The notes beneath the pieces are model-generated. The model saw nothing but the letters and a program-made list of their open reading frames with translations. It was not told where the DNA came from and searched no databases. DNA of 11,380 nt, taken from NCBI GenBank assembly GCA_947302945.1, contig CAMYWZ010000012.1, forward strand, positions 1 to 11,380, given 5' to 3'. Shown here in pieces: positions 1-6,062 of the stretch. The translations under genes were made by a program, and so were the position numbers. Every line of letters begins with the position of its first letter. The stretch's first letter is position 1. The DNA comes from an uncultured Bacillota bacterium (GTDB lineage: Bacteria; Bacillota; Clostridia; Peptostreptococcales; Anaerovoracaceae).

Positions 1-1
1 G

Positions 2-184
2 ATGGTCAGCGCTCTGCGGGATCTGGAGAGCCGGGGCGAGAGCCAGGGCAGGCTGGACGTTTCCAGCGGCACCAAGGCGGACTATATGCCCGTGGCCACC
101 GCGAAACCCAGGGCCACCGCGACGCCCGAGCCCGCAGAGCCCACGCCCGAACCGGATGACGGAATCGGGGACAGCGCGATATGA
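2..184 (+). CDS. 3' end of an unrecognised plus-strand gene (partial, open at left edge)
   Basis: The frame is open at the left edge and ends in TGA at 182-184, so this would be the last ~60 residues of a gene starting outside the window. The ATG at 2 is probably internal. By my count the first 180 bases are about 70% GC and about 83% of third codon positions are G or C. That supports real coding in this frame and contrasts with ~52% GC just to the right. The tail is low in complexity, rich in Pro, Glu, Ala and Thr (PEPAEPTPEP), as in linkers or exposed tails of envelope proteins, but I do not recognise a family. It is the only credible plus-strand gene here and lies antisense to the odd 3' end of rbgA. 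The last few codons may lie past a junction, so the native C-terminus is uncertain. Confidence 0.45.
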   Translation: MVSALRDLESRGESQGRLDVSSGTKADYMPVATAKPRATATPEPAEPTPEPDDGIGDSAI

Positions 185-981
185 TACACAGGAAGAAGGA
201 CGGTCTTGGCCGTCCTTTCATGATCTATGCGCTTTCCCGCCATGATGAAGCCTCTGCTGCCTGCGATAGCTTCCATTGTAAGAAGCGGAGTCTCCTCTGT
301 CTTTTCCAGCTTGTAGCGGGCGCACAGAAGGTCCGGATGGACTATTGAGAGCCTTTCGATCAGCGCCAGACCCAGCTCCGAAACATCCATGATCTCGTCC
401 TTTATCGAGCCGCAGAAAGCAAGGTTCAGTGCCACTTCCTGATCCTCGAACTTAGGCCAGAGTATTCCGGGAGTATCCAGGAGCATCATGCCGTTCGAAA
501 GCGTGAGCCACTGCTTTCCGCGGGTGACGCCGGGTTTGTCTCCGGTCTTTGCGCTCTTCTTTCCGGTAAGGCGGTTTATGAGCGACGATTTGCCTACGTT
601 CGGTATGCCGGCGATCATTATGCGGAGGGTCTTTTTGCGCTCTCTTCCCTCGTTCTTTTTGTCCTGTATAAGCTCCAGCTGCTTCAGTATCTTCTTTATC
701 CCTTCGCCTGAATTGCAGTTGGCCGAAATGACAAAATCGCCGTTTTGAGCGAGTTTTTTCTCCCAGACGATATTCTGGCCGGGATCGGCCAGATCGGCTT
801 TGTTAAGGACCGTCAGGCGGCTTTTAGAGCCAATTATATCCCCTATTACAGGGTTGCGGCTGGATACCGGTATCCTTGCGTCGAGCACTTCCACGACAAG
901 ATCCACAAGCTTGAGGTTTTCCTTTATGAGCTCGCGCGTTTTCTTCATATGTCCCGGATACCAGTTGATGTTTTCTGTCAT
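82..981 (-). CDS. rbgA: Ribosome biogenesis GTPase RbgA/YlqF, C-terminus replaced
   Basis: RbgA is a circularly permuted GTPase that acts in late assembly of the 50S subunit. The G motifs appear in permuted order: WYPGHM near residues 7-12, NKAD (G4) at 60-63, ISAN (G5) at 85-88, the P-loop GIPNVGKSS (G1) at 125-133, GVTRGKQW at 151-158 and DTPGILWPK (G3) at 169-177. The family match runs through ERTAKTVLL at 255-263. There the family normally continues for about 20 residues (DxR..K.GR-type ending) before stopping. Here residues 264-299 are an Ala/Gly/Ser/Val-rich tail read antisense through GC-rich DNA, with no family resemblance. The protein is 299 residues, against about 280 in Bacillus. 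The ATG at 979-981 overlaps the recN stop as ATGA, so translation is probably coupled. Identity of the first 263 residues is secure; the 3' end is a junction or an assembly artefact. Confidence 0.93.
   Translation of the reverse strand: MTENINWYPGHMKKTRELIKENLKLVDLVVEVLDARIPVSSRNPVIGDIIGSKSRLTVLNKADLADPGQNIVWEKKLAQNGDFVISANCNSGEGIKKILKQLELIQDKKNEGRERKKTLRIMIAGIPNVGKSSLINRLTGKKSAKTGDKPGVTRGKQWLTLSNGMMLLDTPGILWPKFEDQEVALNLAFCGSIKDEIMDVSELGLALIERLSIVHPDLLCARYKLEKTEETPLLTMEAIAGSRGFIMAGKRIDHERTAKTVLLPVYHIALSPIPSSGSGVGSAGSGVAVALGFAVATGI
196..217. other. 8-bp perfect hairpin near the left-edge junction
   Basis: AAGGACGG (196-203) and CCGTCCTT (210-217) form a perfect stem around a 6-base loop. It begins 12 bases after the TGA of the plus-strand frame, where a terminator would sit, but only three T follow on the plus strand. 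On the minus strand it lies inside the part of rbgA that still matches the family (ERTAKTVLL). It could be a weak terminator, a recombination hot spot, or a coincidence of coding sequence. Confidence 0.4.
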
Positions 982-2633
982 TGGGCAAGAAGCTCCCTTG
1001 CGGCAAGTCTTGCGCTGTCCGTGACCGTGGTGCCGGACAGAAGCCTTGCAATCTCCTCTGTTCTTTCCTCCTCCGAAAGAGGCACGACTGTGGTCTGCGT
1101 GCTGATCTCATCGGAGTGCTTTTCTATCCTGAAATGATGCGCGCCCTTTGCAGCTATCTGCGGCAGATGCGTTATGCAGATGATCTGGTGGTTTTCGGCT
1201 ATGGCCCTGAGTTTTTCTCCGACGACTCCGGCAGTGGCTCCGCTGATGCCTGTGTCGATCTCGTCGAAGATCATGGTCGGGATGCCGTCCACGTCGCCTA
1301 TTATGCGCTTTAGAGCGAGCATGATCCTTGAGAGCTCGCCGCCGCTTGCGACCTTCGCAAGAGGACGAAGATCCTCTCCCACGTTGGCGGAAATGAAGAA
1401 CTCGACCTTGTCTGTTCCGATTTCCGAAGTGCCGGTGGGCTGTATATCCACTTTGAATCTCGCGTTTTTGAAATTGAGCTCGGAAAGTTCCCTGTCTATG
1501 CGGACTTCGAGGAGCCCGGCGGCGTCTTTTCTCAGGACCGACAGCCTGCCTGCGGCAATGTCGTACTGCTGTCTTGCGAGAGCGATCTTCCTTTCAAGGT
1601 CCTCGACCTGAACGTCAGCGTTCTCTATATCCGAGAGGACTTTTGCGGAGATCTCCGCATACTTTTCTATCGATTCTATGCTTCCGCCGTATTTGCGCTT
1701 GAGCGAATTGATCAGTTCCAGACGTTCTATGGCGCTGTCCAGATCTTCTCTCGAATAGTTTACGCTGTCACGCTGGGTCCTTATGTCGCGGCTCATGTCC
1801 TCGAGCTCGTAATAGCTTGAGCTTATCTTTTCGGAAAGCTCTGCAAGCTGCGGAGTGAATGAGCTTACGCTTTCAAGAGCGTTCATCGCTTTTCCCAGGA
1901 GCGATACCGCTGAGCAGTCCCCTGAGAAAAGGTCTTCGTGAGCAGACGAAAGCGCCTCGAATATGCTCTCGGAGTTCTCCATGAGGTTTATCTGCTGCTC
2001 CAGTTCTTCATCTTCGCCCGGCTGTATGGCTGCGGCTTCTATCTCCGAAAGCTCGAACTTGAGGAGCTCTCTCTGCCTGGCATTCTCCGTTATGCGTTTT
2101 TTAAGACGCATGAGATTGGAGGACGCGGAAGCGTACTGCCTGTATGCATCCGCTGTAAGAGCCTTCACGGCGGAAAGGCTTTCGCCTCCGTAAAGATCCA
2201 GTATATTTATATGATTTGAAGGATCCAGAAGGTACTGCTGATCGTACTGTCCGTGTATGTCCGCGAGTTTTCTGCAAAGGCGTGAAAGCCCGGAAAGAGG
2301 CACAGGCATTCCGTTGACACGGCAAAGGCTCCTTCCCTGGCTTGAGATCTCTCTGCGTATGATCAGAGGATCTTCCTCGGGCGCGCCTATCTCGCTGAGT
2401 ATGCCGGACACATCCGCGCCTTCAGGATCTATCACAAGCGTAATGACTGCTTTTTCCGCTCCGTGCCTGACGTAATCCGAATCAGCCCTGGCTCCGAGAG
2501 CCATGCTTACGGCTTCTATTATTACAGACTTTCCGGCGCCTGTTTCTCCAGTTATTACGTTCAGACCGGGAAACAGCTCCAGTTTCAGGTCTTTGACTAT
2601 CGCAAAATCGCTGATCTCAATATAGCTGATCAT
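978..2633 (-). CDS. recN: DNA repair protein RecN (SMC-like ATPase)
   Basis: RecN is a cytoplasmic SMC-like ATPase recruited early to double-strand breaks, where it promotes recombinational repair with RecA. At 551 residues it has the usual length. The N-terminal ABC half has a Walker A GETGAGKS at 29-36 and the family motif DIHGQYDQQYLL at 125-136. The middle, about residues 155-385, is a Leu/Glu/Lys-rich coiled-coil region. The C-terminal half carries the ABC signature ASGGELSR at 429-436, a Walker B ending in FDEID at 456-460, ITHLPQIAA at 487-495 and the conserved LLSG....TDSARLAA ending. The ATG overlaps the argR stop (ATGA at 2630-2633), with GGAG a few bases upstream, and the stop overlaps the rbgA start. 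It is the middle gene of a translationally coupled set. I see no separate promoter or LexA-type box in front of it. Confidence 0.97.
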   Translation of the reverse strand: MISYIEISDFAIVKDLKLELFPGLNVITGETGAGKSVIIEAVSMALGARADSDYVRHGAEKAVITLVIDPEGADVSGILSEIGAPEEDPLIIRREISSQGRSLCRVNGMPVPLSGLSRLCRKLADIHGQYDQQYLLDPSNHINILDLYGGESLSAVKALTADAYRQYASASSNLMRLKKRITENARQRELLKFELSEIEAAAIQPGEDEELEQQINLMENSESIFEALSSAHEDLFSGDCSAVSLLGKAMNALESVSSFTPQLAELSEKISSSYYELEDMSRDIRTQRDSVNYSREDLDSAIERLELINSLKRKYGGSIESIEKYAEISAKVLSDIENADVQVEDLERKIALARQQYDIAAGRLSVLRKDAAGLLEVRIDRELSELNFKNARFKVDIQPTGTSEIGTDKVEFFISANVGEDLRPLAKVASGGELSRIMLALKRIIGDVDGIPTMIFDEIDTGISGATAGVVGEKLRAIAENHQIICITHLPQIAAKGAHHFRIEKHSDEISTQTTVVPLSEEERTEEIARLLSGTTVTDSARLAARELLAQ

Positions 2634-3097
2634 CTCAGGACTCCGGTATCCCCCACAAGCTCCGAAAGCGTCTTAAGCACATTGTCCACGCGGTCTTTGG
2701 ATTCCACGGCCATGAATATCGTGTTGTCTCCCGCGATCGTTCCGGCAACGCCGTCGACACCTATGTTATCCAGGACTTCAGCCGCGGCTGCGGCGCATCC
2801 GCTCAGAGTGCGGATGACGATCAGGTTTTCCGCGGCGCGGAGATCGAGGACCGTCTCCTTCAGTATCTTGCTGAATCTGTCGAAATCTCTTCCTTTTTCG
2901 ACCGGGGCTTCCGCATAGCAGCTCCGTCCGTTCCTGCCTGCTGTCTTTACCAGGCCAAGTTCCTTGATATCCCTTGATACCGTGGCCTGTGTAGCTTTAT
3001 ACCCTGCCGTGTTGAGTTTTTCGACAAGTTTCTCCTGCGTGTCTATTTCGTTATTCTTGATGATCTCCAGTATCTTGCTCTGTCTGGCGTATCTCAT
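2630..3097 (-). CDS. argR: Arginine repressor ArgR
   Basis: ArgR is a hexameric arginine-dependent regulator of arginine biosynthesis and catabolism. The 155 residues match the family length of about 150. Residues 1-65 form the winged helix DNA-binding domain with the signature ATVSRDIKELGLVK at 38-51. Residues about 80-150 form the oligomerisation and arginine-binding domain with GTIAGDNT at 119-126. Many relatives have GDDT there, so the second Asp is Asn here. The start is secure: GGAGG at 3103-3107 lies 5 bases before the ATG. Upstream are an extended -10 promoter and two candidate ARG boxes, suggesting autoregulation. The 3' end overlaps recN by ATGA. An argR-recN pairing is common in Firmicutes. 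Identity is certain at family level; its target genes cannot be told from this window. Confidence 0.96.
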   Translation of the reverse strand: MRYARQSKILEIIKNNEIDTQEKLVEKLNTAGYKATQATVSRDIKELGLVKTAGRNGRSCYAEAPVEKGRDFDRFSKILKETVLDLRAAENLIVIRTLSGCAAAAAEVLDNIGVDGVAGTIAGDNTIFMAVESKDRVDNVLKTLSELVGDTGVLR

Positions 3098-3114
3098 GAC
3101 GTCCTCCGGTAGCC

Positions 3115-3130
3115 TGCGAATAAATATACA
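3115..3130 (-). promoter_or_regulatory. Candidate ARG box 1 upstream of argR
   Basis: The plus-strand sequence TGCGAATAAATATACA matches 11 of 16 positions of the Bacillus ARG box consensus CATGAATAAAAATKCA. It lies between the argR promoter and the start codon, just downstream of the expected transcription start. Its 3-bp separation from box 2 and position before argR argue for autoregulation. The AT-rich setting means a chance match cannot be excluded. Confidence 0.5.
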
Positions 3131-3133
3131 TGA

Positions 3134-3149
3134 TATGAATATTATAGCA
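3134..3149 (-). promoter_or_regulatory. Candidate ARG box 2 overlapping the argR -10
   Basis: TATGAATATTATAGCA (plus strand) matches 11 of 16 positions of the same ARG box consensus and begins 3 bp after box 1, with a centre-to-centre distance of 19 bp. It covers the TATAAT element at 3141-3146, so ArgR bound here would block RNA polymerase. Confidence is moderate because the -10 element itself contributes part of the match. Confidence 0.5.
3141..3149 (-). promoter_or_regulatory. Extended -10 promoter of argR-recN-rbgA
   Basis: Read on the minus strand this is TGCTATAAT, a perfect extended -10 (TGnTATAAT). No good -35 hexamer is present at 16-18 bp, because that space is the T tract and stem of the rplS terminator. 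Transcription would start near 3134, giving a leader of about 37 nt before argR. Confidence 0.7.
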
Positions 3150-3150
3150 T

Positions 3151-3180
3151 AAAAAAAGCGGAGAGCGCATGCTCTCCTGC
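3151..3180 (-). terminator. Rho-independent terminator of rplS
   Basis: On the minus strand GGAGAGC and GCTCTCC (3171-3177 and 3160-3166) pair around a 4-base loop. The stem is extended by a GC pair past one bulged base and is followed by seven T (3157-3151). It starts 12 bases after the rplS stop codon. Seven T also follow on the plus strand (3182-3188), so the element is structurally bidirectional. Its T tract directly abuts the argR promoter. Confidence 0.92.
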
Positions 3181-3191
3181 CTTTTTTTGAA

Positions 3192-3536
3192 TTATTTTTC
3201 CGCAGTCTTGATCTTTGCGGCTTTGCCTGTACGCTCTCTCATGTAGTTGAGCTTTGCTCTTCTGACGTCGCCCTTGCGTACAAGCTCGATCTTTTCGATC
3301 CTGGGGGAATGGAGCGGGAAGGTCTTCTCTACACCTACGCCGGAAGAGATCTTCCTGACGGTGAAGCTTTCGGAGATGCCGCCGTTCTGCCTCTTGAGCA
3401 CGAATCCTTCAAAGACCTGGATCCTTTCCTTGTTGCCTTCCTTAACTTTGATGGAGACCCTTACGGTGTCGCCTACGGAAAACTCGGGAATGTCTGTCTT
3501 CTCGTACTCCTGTGTGATCGATTTGATGAGATCCAT
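3192..3536 (-). CDS. rplS: 50S ribosomal protein bL19
   Basis: bL19 is a structural protein of the large ribosomal subunit located near the interface with the 30S subunit. The 114 residues match the family length. Recognisable blocks are FSVGDTVRV at 19-27, the signature [20 protein letters not shown] at about 43-62, and the conserved [20 protein letters not shown] followed by [16 protein letters not shown]. The start is set by AAGGAGG at 3543-3549, 6 bases before the ATG. The gene appears to be transcribed alone, with its own promoter at 3640-3668, a leader of about 97 nt containing a hairpin, and a strong terminator right after the stop. In many Firmicutes rplS lies next to rbgA; here argR and recN separate them. 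Confidence 0.98.
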   Translation of the reverse strand: MDLIKSITQEYEKTDIPEFSVGDTVRVSIKVKEGNKERIQVFEGFVLKRQNGGISESFTVRKISSGVGVEKTFPLHSPRIEKIELVRKGDVRRAKLNYMRERTGKAAKIKTAEK

Positions 3537-3633
3537 TCGTATCCTCCTTGCATTACATGACGTTCATAAACAGCGAAGCACCCTGAAAACCTTATGTTTC
3601 CGGGCTCTGTCAGAGGACCGTCCGAAATACGAC
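3537..3633 (-). promoter_or_regulatory. Structured 5' leader of rplS (possible L19 autoregulatory leader)
   Basis: The transcript predicted from the promoter upstream would have a leader of about 97 nt. It contains a bulged hairpin at 3581-3604: CCC pairs with GGG as the base, and GGAAAC pairs with GTTTTC (one G-U) around a 5-base loop. L19 leaders that control rplS are known in low-GC Firmicutes. I cannot confirm membership of that family without a covariance search. Confidence 0.4.
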
Positions 3634-3660
3634 CCGCATATTATATTATATGCGGGCCGT
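3629..3660. repeat. 12-bp-arm palindrome covering the rplS -10
   Basis: Arms 3629-3640 and 3649-3660 pair with a single mismatch around an 8-base TTATATTA centre; the inner 8 bp (CCCGCATA/TATGCGGG) are perfect. It lies about 30 bases past the recombinase stop and spans the rplS -10. It could be an operator or a terminator for the upstream gene, but no T tract follows on the minus strand. Confidence 0.6.
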
Positions 3661-3668
3661 TATTGCAA
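3640..3668 (-). promoter_or_regulatory. Sigma-A-like promoter of rplS
   Basis: The minus strand shows -35 TTGCAA (3663-3668), exactly 17 bp of spacer, and a perfect -10 TATAAT (3640-3645). A second TATAAT overlaps it at 3645-3650 but is poorly spaced. Transcription would begin around 3633. The -10 lies within the palindrome at 3629-3660. Confidence 0.75.
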
Positions 3669-3692
3669 GCTGTTTTTTAGAAGTTTTTCGTG

Positions 3693-4592
3693 CTATGCTC
3701 TAGGGAACGCTTTATCGTAGACGTCCATGATGCGGTTCTTGGTGAGCGTGAGGTAAAGCCGCATGGCCATTATGTCTTCGTTGCCGAGTATGTCCTGAAG
3801 CGACTTGATGTCCGCGCCGTTCTGGATCATATGTGCCGCGAACGAGTTGCGCAGGATCTGCGGGCTGATCTTGTCGTCCAGGCCTGCCTGCTGGGCGCGG
3901 AACTTGAGTATCTTCCATACGCCCTGGCGTGTGAGCCTTTCTCCCATGTAGCTTAGGAACAGGGCGTTGTCGTCCTTTCTGTCCTTGAGGAGCTCCTTGC
4001 GCGCCCCCATAAGGTAGGTGCGCAGCGCTGCCCTTGCTGGCCTTCCGATAGGCACCATCCTGGTCTTTCCGGATGATCTTACTGAAATGAAGCCGATGCG
4101 CAGGTCTATATCCGTGACGTTAGCGGAGCATACTTCTGATGCTCTGATGCCTGTGGCGTACATGAGCTCCAGCATAGCTCTGTCTCTGATGCCGGCGGCA
4201 GTCTCGTCCTTAATATCCAGAAGGGTCTCTACTTCTTCCACGGTAAGGAATTCCGGCTCTTTGCGGACGACTTTGCCGCTCTTGATGCCGGCAGTGGGAT
4301 TCTCCTTTACGACAGAGATCTGCTGCAGGTAATTATAAAAACCGCGCAGAGAAGCGAGCTTCCTGTTTACGGTAGCGCTGCTCTTGCCTGCTTCTGAAAG
4401 CTTGAGGACGAATGCGGCTGCGTCTGCCTTGTTTGCTTTTTCCGGCTGCTTGCCGCGCTGTTCGAGAAAATCGGTGAATTCCCTGATATCGGAGATGTAA
4501 GCGCTGAGGGTGCTCTTTGCGGCTCCCCTCTCTGTCTGCATGTAGGATTCGAACTTGTCTTCGTAGTTCATCTTATAAACCTGAAACATCAT
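3693..4592 (-). CDS. Xer-like tyrosine recombinase lacking both catalytic histidines
   Basis: Length (299) and layout match XerC/XerD, which resolve chromosome dimers at dif. Residues ~10-95 form the SAM-like core-binding domain; ~113-295 form the catalytic domain. Aligned to the E. coli XerD set R148-K172-H244-R247-H270-Y279, this protein has R150 (ATGIRASE), K176 (SSGKTR), Q245 (PQILRNSF), R248, N271 (LGNEDI) and Y280 (RLYLTL). Both His positions are replaced while both Arg, the Lys and the Tyr nucleophile remain. It may be weakly active, specialised, or a non-catalytic Xer partner. The frame is intact over the full length. The start shown is the longest; ATG at 4569-4571 (Met8) is likelier, since the promoter leaves only about 10 nt before Met1 and CAGG precedes Met8. 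The neighbours are unrelated. Confidence 0.88.
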   Translation of the reverse strand: MMFQVYKMNYEDKFESYMQTERGAAKSTLSAYISDIREFTDFLEQRGKQPEKANKADAAAFVLKLSEAGKSSATVNRKLASLRGFYNYLQQISVVKENPTAGIKSGKVVRKEPEFLTVEEVETLLDIKDETAAGIRDRAMLELMYATGIRASEVCSANVTDIDLRIGFISVRSSGKTRMVPIGRPARAALRTYLMGARKELLKDRKDDNALFLSYMGERLTRQGVWKILKFRAQQAGLDDKISPQILRNSFAAHMIQNGADIKSLQDILGNEDIMAMRLYLTLTKNRIMDVYDKAFPRA

Positions 4593-4609
4593 TAAGTCTT
4601 ATGTCAATC

Positions 4610-4638
4610 ATTATAAAACTGAATTGATTTAAAGTCTA
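4610..4638 (-). promoter_or_regulatory. Candidate promoter of the Xer-like gene
   Basis: On the minus strand -10 TATAAT (4610-4615) is preceded at 17 bp by TAGACT (4633-4638), a 4-of-6 match to TTGACA. Transcription would start near 4603. No convincing terminator separates it from the lipoprotein gene upstream, so read-through is possible. Confidence 0.5.
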
Positions 4639-4676
4639 TATGCAGAATGATTTTTTTTGACAGTAATCTGTGTGTT

Positions 4677-6059
4677 TTACTTGACGCTTATGCCCCGGAT
4701 GCTGAGCTGCGGCTCCGGATCCAGATACACGAAGCATGTGATCTCGACAGGCTCATTAGGAGAAATGCTCTCAAGCGTCTGATACAAAGCGTCCCCTTCC
4801 GAAAGCTCTTCAGCTGCCGTGGTGAAGCTGTAGACTTTCCCGTTGGGTCCGACAGTATGTACAGTGCCGCTTTCTTTATCAAAGGCCGCAAAAGTTATCC
4901 CTTTTACGAACGCCTTCTTTCCTGCCATGGAAGAAAGCGCCTCGTGATCATCCAGATGCGAAGATATATTTTCCGCAGGAGCCATATAATAACCCTGCTG
5001 CATCTCCATGCTGCTGTTATCGCTCATGAGCGGCATACCGTTTTCTGTATATCTGTGTCCGGAGACTCTGACTTTCGTACCGGCTGAGAGCTTATCATAT
5101 TCGGATTTTTCTGACGTAATGCCTTTGATATAATATGCTCCGTCCGCGTCGGAAAGATATGCGCTGAACGATCCTTTTTCCTCCGAGTATACTGAAACGC
5201 CCTGGATATAAGCTTCTATGACTGCAGGTTCGCCGTCTGCGGCCATAAGGAATTCATCATAAGTCATGGCTCCCGCCGACTTTTCGAGATCCGCCTTGCT
5301 GACTTTTGTTACGCTGATGCCGCTGACGTGGATATTCGGACCGTTGTACCAGTACATATATCCTTCAAGATCTATGATGTCGCCGACAGAGAGGCCGGCT
5401 GCAGTACCATAAACGTCGGTGCCTTCCGGGACTTCGTCTGACTCTACCACGAAGAGCGAACTGTTTCCTTCGAGAGATGCGCTGAAATATACGTCGTCAT
5501 TCTCTCCTGCTTTTCCGCTGCCGTCCCATTTATAAAGCGATCCGTGCGCGCCGTCTGCTTTGTCGTAGCTTTCGGTAACGGTCAGGCCTTTGACGCTGAT
5601 CTTCTGATTCATCAGCTTTTCGAGAGCTTTTTCATCTCCGATAACAGAAGTGATGTCGGAGGGACTGTAGATCTTGTTTCCGGACAGCACTTCAAAAGTG
5701 CACTGCTCCTGAAGTTCTGCTTCCCCCGCGTAGCTGCCTTTGCTTCCTGTGACCCTTACGCGCACGCCTTCCGAAAGCGACTTTGCTTTTACCGCATCGC
5801 AGACTGCGCGGTACGCGTAATAGGCGCCGTCATCGTCCTGTATAAACATGTTGACGCTGTTGTAAGCTGCATTGTAAGCAAAAGCCTGGACATAGCCTTC
5901 TATGACCACCTTCGCGTTGTCGGAGGCGGCTGCGTACTCGGCATATGTCATTGCTTTAACTGTGACTGTATTGTTTGCGGGGGACGGAGCGCACGAGGCA
6001 AGCGCCAGTGACAGCAGAACTATAACGATTATCAGTTTTTTTATGTTATGACGGATCAT
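4677..6059 (-). CDS. Lipoprotein with two copies of an OB-like double module
   Basis: I do not recognise a named family. Residues 1-22 are a lipoprotein signal: basic start (RHNIKK), hydrophobic core, lipobox LASC with the acylated Cys at 23. It should therefore be anchored outside the cytoplasmic membrane. The mature part is an internal duplication: repeat 1 starts at 37 with MTYAEY and repeat 2 at 265 with MTYDEF. Each then has VIEGYVQ/VIEAYIQ, DDDGAYY/DADGAYY and RVRVTG/KVRVSG, which resemble the strands of OB-fold proteins. Each ends in a second smaller unit (KISVKGLT/KAFVKGIT, closing ISVTKV/ISVK). No catalytic motif is visible; a ligand- or nucleic-acid-binding role would be a guess. 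It begins 3 bases after the symporter stop with a poor ribosome binding site, so coupling is likely. The codons look native. Confidence 0.85.
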   Translation of the reverse strand: MIRHNIKKLIIVIVLLSLALASCAPSPANNTVTVKAMTYAEYAAASDNAKVVIEGYVQAFAYNAAYNSVNMFIQDDDGAYYAYRAVCDAVKAKSLSEGVRVRVTGSKGSYAGEAELQEQCTFEVLSGNKIYSPSDITSVIGDEKALEKLMNQKISVKGLTVTESYDKADGAHGSLYKWDGSGKAGENDDVYFSASLEGNSSLFVVESDEVPEGTDVYGTAAGLSVGDIIDLEGYMYWYNGPNIHVSGISVTKVSKADLEKSAGAMTYDEFLMAADGEPAVIEAYIQGVSVYSEEKGSFSAYLSDADGAYYIKGITSEKSEYDKLSAGTKVRVSGHRYTENGMPLMSDNSSMEMQQGYYMAPAENISSHLDDHEALSSMAGKKAFVKGITFAAFDKESGTVHTVGPNGKVYSFTTAAEELSEGDALYQTLESISPNEPVEITCFVYLDPEPQLSIRGISVK

Positions 6060-6062
6060 ATA

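Noticed and set aside
3629..3660. Palindrome as a rho-independent terminator of the recombinase gene
   Set aside because: No T tract follows on the minus strand, and the element contains the rplS -10. It is listed as a repeat or possible operator instead.
4593..4676. Terminator after the lipoprotein gene
   Set aside because: Only a weak ACAG/CTGT pairing is seen, and the poly-T on the plus strand becomes poly-A in the minus transcript. No terminator is supported.
4647..5087. 146-codon open frame on the plus strand antisense to the lipoprotein gene
   Set aside because: It has no recognisable domain and no ribosome binding site. The minus-strand lipoprotein with signal peptide and internal repeats explains the region.
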